Shown: positions 40,049 to 43,364 of the stretch, in pieces | Layout: the number at the start of each line of letters is the position of its first letter | Numbering within the stretch: position 1 is the first letter of the stretch | Source: Streptococcus pseudopneumoniae | Lineage (GTDB): Bacteria > Bacillota > Bacilli > Lactobacillales > Streptococcaceae | Length of the DNA: 43,364 nucleotides | Direction of reading: 5' to 3' | NCBI RefSeq assembly: GCF_001072375.1 | Contig: NZ_JVKV01000069.1 | Location: forward strand, 1 to 43,364 | Made by a program: the position numbers and the translations under genes | Notes under the pieces: generated by a model | Databases searched by the model: none | What the model was told of the DNA's origin: nothing | Seen by the model: the letters and a program-made list of their open reading frames with translations, nothing else

Positions 40049-40639
40049 TTAATTCAGAGAATTATTAGCCATGATTTCATCAATGAAACCATATTCAAGT
40101 GTTTCTTGAGCGCTCATCCAGTAATCACGTTCAGCATCTGCATGGATTTGCTCAACTGATTTACCAGAATTATCTGCAAGAATTTGCTCCAAAGTCTTAC
40201 GAGTTTTAAGCAAGTGTTCAGCAGCAATCGCCATATCTGTTTGCTGTGTACCACCACCTGTACCACCCATCGGTTGGTGAATCATGTATTCTGCATTCGG
40301 AAGCATGAAACGTTTGCCCTTTGCTCCACTTGAGGCAATAATTGTTCCCATTGAAGCAGCCATCCCCATAACGATGGTTTGGACATCTGCCTTAATAAAG
40401 TTCATAGTATCAACGATTGCCAAACCAGCTGATACAGAACCACCTGGAGTATTCACATAAAGGTAAATATCTTTTGTACTATCTTGGGCATCCAAGAAAA
40501 GCAATTGGGCGATAACTGAGTTTGCCATATTGTCTTCGACTGGTCCAGTCAACATGATGATACGATCTTTTAGAAGACGTGAGTAAATGTCATATGAACG
40601 TTCTCCACGACTTGTTTGTTCAATAACTACAGGAATCAT
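40049..40639 (-). CDS. clpP: ATP-dependent Clp protease proteolytic subunit
   Basis: The serine protease chamber of Clp complexes, which degrade misfolded and regulatory proteins with ClpC, ClpE, ClpL or ClpX. The 196-residue protein keeps the triad S96 ('GMAASMGTI'), H121 ('YMIHQPMGG') and D172 ('AERDYWM'). AAGGAG lies before the start. A CtsR operator overlaps the promoter, so expression should rise on heat stress, as known for streptococcal clpP. Confidence 0.97.
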   Translation of the reverse strand: MIPVVIEQTSRGERSYDIYSRLLKDRIIMLTGPVEDNMANSVIAQLLFLDAQDSTKDIYLYVNTPGGSVSAGLAIVDTMNFIKADVQTIVMGMAASMGTIIASSGAKGKRFMLPNAEYMIHQPMGGTGGGTQQTDMAIAAEHLLKTRKTLEQILADNSGKSVEQIHADAERDYWMSAQETLEYGFIDEIMANNSLN

Positions 40640-40693
40640 TCATTTCTCCTTCTGATTTCAATTTTTCTTAGTCAAACGACTTGATACAGGACT

Positions 40694-40722
40694 ATTATAT
40701 CTTTTTGGTCAAAAAAGGTCAA
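40694..40722 (-). promoter_or_regulatory. Promoter of clpP
   Basis: Minus strand: TTGACC, 17 bases, TATAAT. Confidence 0.88.
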
Positions 40723-40723
40723 A
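40707..40723. promoter_or_regulatory. CtsR operator at clpP
   Basis: GGTCAAAAAAGGTCAAA is an exact match to the CtsR heptad direct repeat (RGTCAAANANRGTCAAA). It covers the -35 box and half of the spacer. Confidence 0.93.
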
Positions 40724-40772
40724 TTTTTGCTCTATCCTAAAAACAGACACAAAAATTCAACCTCCTTTCGAG

Positions 40773-40797
40773 ACTAAAACTAATGAACAGTTTTAGT
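40773..40797 (-). terminator. Terminator-like hairpin after upp
   Basis: ACTAAAACT and AGTTTTAGT form a nine-base stem, 14 bases after the upp stop. The T run is inside the stem, so it may act weakly or stabilise the mRNA end. Confidence 0.6.
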
Positions 40798-40811
40798 TTA
40801 TGCTTAAAATC

Positions 40812-41441
40812 TTATTTAGTTCCGAACAAACGGTCTCCAGCGTCACCAAGACCTGGAACGATATAGCCATGTTCGTTCAAGCGTTCATCCAAAGCTGCTG
40901 TAAAGATTTCTACATCTGGGTGAGCTTCTTGAAGAGCTTTTACACCTTCTGGAGCAGATACAAGGCAGACAAATTTGATGTTTGATGCTCCACGTTTTTT
41001 GAGGGAATCAACAGCCAAGATTGCGGAACCACCTGTTGCAAGCATAGGGTCAACCACAAAAATTTGACGTTGGTCGATATCTTCAGGTAATTTAACCAAG
41101 TATTCTACTGGTTGAAGAGTTTCTTCGTCACGGTACATACCAATATGTCCAACTTTGGCTGCTGGAACCAAGCTCAATAGCCCGTCGACCATCCCGATAC
41201 CTGCACGCAAGATTGGAACAATTGCCAATTTTTTACCAGCCAATTGTTTTTGAACTGTTTTTGTGATAGGTGTTTCGATTTCAACGTCTTCAAGCGGAAG
41301 ATCACGAAGTACTTCATATCCCATCAACATAGCAATTTCATCTACTAACTCACGAAAAGCTTTTGTAGAAGTGTCTGTACGACGCAAGATTGACAATTTG
41401 TGTTGAATGAGTGGATGATTAATGACTTCAAGTTTTCCCAT
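40812..41441 (-). CDS. upp: Uracil phosphoribosyltransferase
   Basis: Salvages uracil: uracil plus PRPP gives UMP. The 209-residue protein has the PRPP-binding motif '[12 protein letters not shown]', '[19 protein letters not shown]' and the C-terminal uracil loop '[18 protein letters not shown]'. The start MGKLEVINH follows GAAGG and matches the family; the seven codons before it contain the ribosome-binding site. Confidence 0.96.
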   Translation of the reverse strand: MGKLEVINHPLIQHKLSILRRTDTSTKAFRELVDEIAMLMGYEVLRDLPLEDVEIETPITKTVQKQLAGKKLAIVPILRAGIGMVDGLLSLVPAAKVGHIGMYRDEETLQPVEYLVKLPEDIDQRQIFVVDPMLATGGSAILAVDSLKKRGASNIKFVCLVSAPEGVKALQEAHPDVEIFTAALDERLNEHGYIVPGLGDAGDRLFGTK

Positions 41442-41474
41442 TTTCTGAATTCCTTCTTTCAATTTATTCTTCTT

Positions 41475-41483
41475 ATTATATCA
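41475..41483 (-). promoter_or_regulatory. Extended -10 promoter of upp
   Basis: Minus strand: TGATATAAT directly after the T run of the comEB terminator; the -35 falls inside the terminator stem and is weak. Confidence 0.65.
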
Positions 41484-41513
41484 AAAAATGGTTTAAAAAT
41501 CCTTCTAAACCAT
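41483..41513 (-). terminator. Terminator of comEB
   Basis: Minus strand: ATGGTTTA, loop, TAAACCAT, then TTTTT. Nine T also flank the other side, so it could act in both directions. Confidence 0.85.
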
Positions 41514-41528
41514 CTTTTTTTTTAATTT

Positions 41529-41996
41529 TTAAATCAAGTTAGCTTCTTGAAGAGCTGCTTGTACTGTCTCAAGTGGTAAATGGGTCAACTCGGTCCCTTT
41601 TTCACGATAGAGATACTGGGCGTAGTCGTCCATACGGTACTGGTTAATATAAACGACACGTTCACAACCTACCTGAAGCAATTGCTTGGTACAATTAAGA
41701 CAAGGAAAATGAGTGACATAAGCTGTAAATCCTTTTGGAACGCCACGTTCGGCTCCTTGTAAAATAGCATTAACCTCAGCATGAAGAGTGCGGACACAGT
41801 GGCCCTCAATCACCAAACAGTCATGGTCAATACAATGCTCCGTTCCTGATACAGAGCCATTATAACCTGTTGAAATAACCTTATTATCCTTGACTAAAAC
41901 AGCTCCTACCTTGGCGCGTTTACAGGTTGAACGATTGGCAATCAATAGGGCTTGAGCAGCAAAATACTCATCCCAAGCCAGTCTTTTTTCTGTCAT
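41529..41996 (-). CDS. comEB: Deoxycytidylate (dCMP) deaminase, ComEB
   Basis: Converts dCMP to dUMP, feeding thymidylate synthesis. The 155-residue protein is a zinc cytidine deaminase fold: H72-A-E74 ('RTLHAEVNAIL') and C99-x-x-C102 ('HFPCLNCTKQL') bind and activate the zinc water. The name comes from its place in the comE operon of B. subtilis; no competence role is needed here. GGAGGAG precedes the ATG and it follows the TetR gene after 18 bases. Confidence 0.92.
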   Translation of the reverse strand: MTEKRLAWDEYFAAQALLIANRSTCKRAKVGAVLVKDNKVISTGYNGSVSGTEHCIDHDCLVIEGHCVRTLHAEVNAILQGAERGVPKGFTAYVTHFPCLNCTKQLLQVGCERVVYINQYRMDDYAQYLYREKGTELTHLPLETVQAALQEANLI

Positions 41997-42014
41997 AACT
42001 TCTCTCCTCCTGAT

Positions 42015-42572
42015 CTATTTTTTGAAAAATGGTAGGCGTAAATCTGCAATTTTTTCAGCAGGAACCTTCATTCCATCCTTAATCCATTTAAGCAAAACTG
42101 ATACGATGGCAGAACTCCAAAAAGAATGCAGGTAAGAGCTGACTCCTTTTGATTTTCCATAGTATTTTTCTAAAAATTCTTGCATGGCTTGCACAAAGAT
42201 TTTTTCCAAGTGGTAGTCCAAGGCAAGCTGAATAACCTTAGCCTCTTTCTTGGCTTCTCTAAAGAGGCGAACCCAAACCAGATAGAGATCCGTTTTAACA
42301 TCGTAATGGCTCAATTGCTCCATAATGTTATGGACGCTTCGTTTAAAGACACTTTCTAAAATCTCTTCTTTGGAGTCATAGTTTCGATAAAAGGCTGCAC
42401 GGGAAACACCAGCACGTTTGACCAACTCAGAAATGCTAATCTTTGTCAATTCCTTTTTCTCCAAAAGTTGCAAGAGAGCTGTTTCGATAGCTTCTCTGGT
42501 CAGTAAATTGGATTCTTGATTGGATTTTCTGAGATTTTCAAGCGAATTTTCAGAAATTCTTCGTTCGGCCAT
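42015..42572 (-). CDS. TetR/AcrR family transcriptional regulator
   Basis: A 185-residue regulator. The N-terminal helix-turn-helix is 'LTKISISELVKRAGVSRAAF' then YRNYDSKEEIL (about 38-68), normal for TetR. The C-terminal half ('DYHLEKIFVQAMQEFLEKYY ... WSSAIVSVLLKWIKDGM') is the dimer and ligand domain, of the DhaS/TetR_C type. It is divergent from the degV gene with about 124 bases between them and probably shares a transcript with comEB. A direct repeat of GTCAC lies just upstream at about 42589-42607. Confidence 0.88.
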   Translation of the reverse strand: MAERRISENSLENLRKSNQESNLLTREAIETALLQLLEKKELTKISISELVKRAGVSRAAFYRNYDSKEEILESVFKRSVHNIMEQLSHYDVKTDLYLVWVRLFREAKKEAKVIQLALDYHLEKIFVQAMQEFLEKYYGKSKGVSSYLHSFWSSAIVSVLLKWIKDGMKVPAEKIADLRLPFFKK

Positions 42573-42631
42573 AACACTTCCTTTCTACTTGTGACAACAG
42601 AGTGACGAGACTTTTGTTTTAAGATTTTTCA

Positions 42632-42640
42632 TGATATAAT
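42632..42640 (+). promoter_or_regulatory. Extended -10 promoter of the degV gene
   Basis: TGATATAAT, with a leader of about 50 bases and GGAG before the ATG. Confidence 0.65.
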
Positions 42641-42696
42641 TGTAAAAAAAGACAGAACCTTTGTCAATGTATAAGTGATAAAGATGGAGAATTTCT

Positions 42697-43364
42697 ATGA
42701 CTTGGAAGATTGTAGCTGACTCTGGTTGTGATTATCGTCAACTGGCAAATCCAGCAATTGATACTGAATTCATCAGTGTTCCCTTAACCATTCAAGTGGC
42801 TGATCAAGTCTTTATTGACGATGCTAGTCTTGATATTGACAAAATGATGGAAACCATGTATGCAACTTCTAAAGCTTCAAAATCAGCTTGTCCTAGCCCT
42901 GATGATTACTTGCGAGCATTTGAAGGGGCAAAACATATTTTTGTAGTGACCATTACCGGAACTCTTTCTGGTAGTCAAAACAGCGCTCAATTAGCTAAGA
43001 ATCTCTATCTCGAAGAACATCCTGATACTCAGATTCATGTTATCGACAGCTTGTCTGCTGGTGGGGAAGTTGATCTAATCGTTGAGAAAATCAATGATTT
43101 GATTGACCAAGGACTTTCTTTTGAAGAAGTGGTTAATGCTATTACTGCTTACCAAGAAAAAACTAAGTTATTGTTCGTTCTCGCTAAGGTTGATAATCTG
43201 GTTAAGAATGGTCGCTTGAGTAAACTGATCGGTACAGTTGTTGGGCTCCTCAATATTCGTATGGTTGGAGAAGCAAGTGAAACTGGAACTTTGGAGCTCC
43301 TCCAAAAGGCTCGTGGTGCTAAAAAATCAAATAAAAAAATGAGTTCTGAAAGTAAATTTCAGGC
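42697..43364 (+). CDS. DegV family fatty-acid-binding protein, cut by the window edge
   Basis: The first 222 codons of a DegV-family protein: 'MTWKIVADSGCDYRQLA' opens the fold, 'VTITGTLSGSQNSAQLA' is the fatty-acid head-group loop with the Thr-Leu-Ser motif, and 'LAKVDNLVKNGRLSKLIGTV' is conserved. Family members (FakB) bind fatty acids and present them to the kinase FakA. Family length is about 280 residues, so the C-terminal 60 or so are expected past the edge. From about codon 211 (after ARGAKKS) the sequence no longer looks like the family. TATGGAGAATTTCT-type spacing: GGAG lies nine bases before the ATG. Confidence 0.88.
   Translation, partial: MTWKIVADSGCDYRQLANPAIDTEFISVPLTIQVADQVFIDDASLDIDKMMETMYATSKASKSACPSPDDYLRAFEGAKHIFVVTITGTLSGSQNSAQLAKNLYLEEHPDTQIHVIDSLSAGGEVDLIVEKINDLIDQGLSFEEVVNAITAYQEKTKLLFVLAKVDNLVKNGRLSKLIGTVVGLLNIRMVGEASETGTLELLQKARGAKKSNKKMSSESKFQ

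Noticed and set aside
42589..42607. GTCAC repeat upstream of the TetR gene as an operator.
   Set aside because: It is a direct repeat, while TetR operators are usually palindromes; too weak to list as a site.

Overview
The window looks like chromosomal DNA of a low-GC streptococcus of the mitis group (S. mitis, S. oralis, S. infantis or S. pneumoniae relatives). The evidence is the gene content and style: MurT/GatD lipid II amidation enzymes, an L-lysine-type MurE, an AliB-like orphan oligopeptide-binding lipoprotein, MltG with a long acidic N-terminus, a HAD-cyclophilin fusion, a CtsR operator at clpP, a CodY box at livJ, a streptococcal MET-box at metB, many extended -10 (TGNTATAAT) promoters, and a mitis-group dispersed repeat at the left edge. 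I see no prophage, IS element, CRISPR array, rRNA or tRNA gene. It is mostly ordinary core genome.

Layout. 0.1-3.5 kb (+): murT-gatD and pepQ. 3.5-6.7 kb (-): a GNAT acetyltransferase, a gene-free hairpin repeat region, then pncB-nadE for NAD synthesis from nicotinate. 6.8-8.7 kb (-): an XRE regulator coupled to a four-helix membrane protein, a HAD phosphatase and a GNAT. 8.8-10.8 kb (-): an amino-acid permease and greA. 11.1-15.9 kb (-): mltG, then an operon of an unknown charged protein, murC and two translationally coupled GNATs. 15.9-25.4 kb (-): a SWIM-SNF2 helicase, metB-malY, aliB and a MurJ/YtgP-type flippase. 25.5-26.9 kb (+): murE. 27.0-32.7 kb (-): a DUF1803-like protein with a permuted NlpC/P60 protein, ppaC, trmN6-like with a GIY-YIG protein, a HAD-cyclophilin fusion with an S1-domain regulator (CvfD-like), and a GNAT. 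32.8-33.9 kb (-): rpsF-ssb-rpsR. 34.0-39.6 kb (-): a CBS-ACT protein and the livJHMGF branched-chain amino-acid importer. 39.7-42.6 kb (-): ylbG, clpP, upp, comEB and a TetR regulator. 42.7 kb to the end (+): a DegV-family gene cut by the window edge.

How the genes work together. Cell-wall synthesis recurs: MurC, MurE, MurT/GatD, the flippase and MltG cover precursor synthesis, amidation, export and glycan-strand release. Amino-acid supply is the second theme: Liv (CodY), MetB/MalY (MET-box), AliB, the permease and PepQ. NAD and pyrimidine salvage are also represented (PncB/NadE, Upp/ComEB).

The most notable non-coding signals are these. (1) Three arrays of tandem terminator-like hairpins begin at the stop codons of nadE, rpsR and livF, and two of them share a linker sequence. 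(2) murT, murE and trmN6 each have a -10 box so close to the ATG that their mRNAs should be leaderless. (3) The last 73 bp of the flippase gene are tandemly duplicated just after its stop codon. (4) Terminators of clpP and comEB overlap the promoters of the next genes. (5) The DegV reading frame appears to diverge from its family in the last roughly 30 bases. I found no convincing new multi-gene system; the hairpin arrays are the best candidate for something undescribed.
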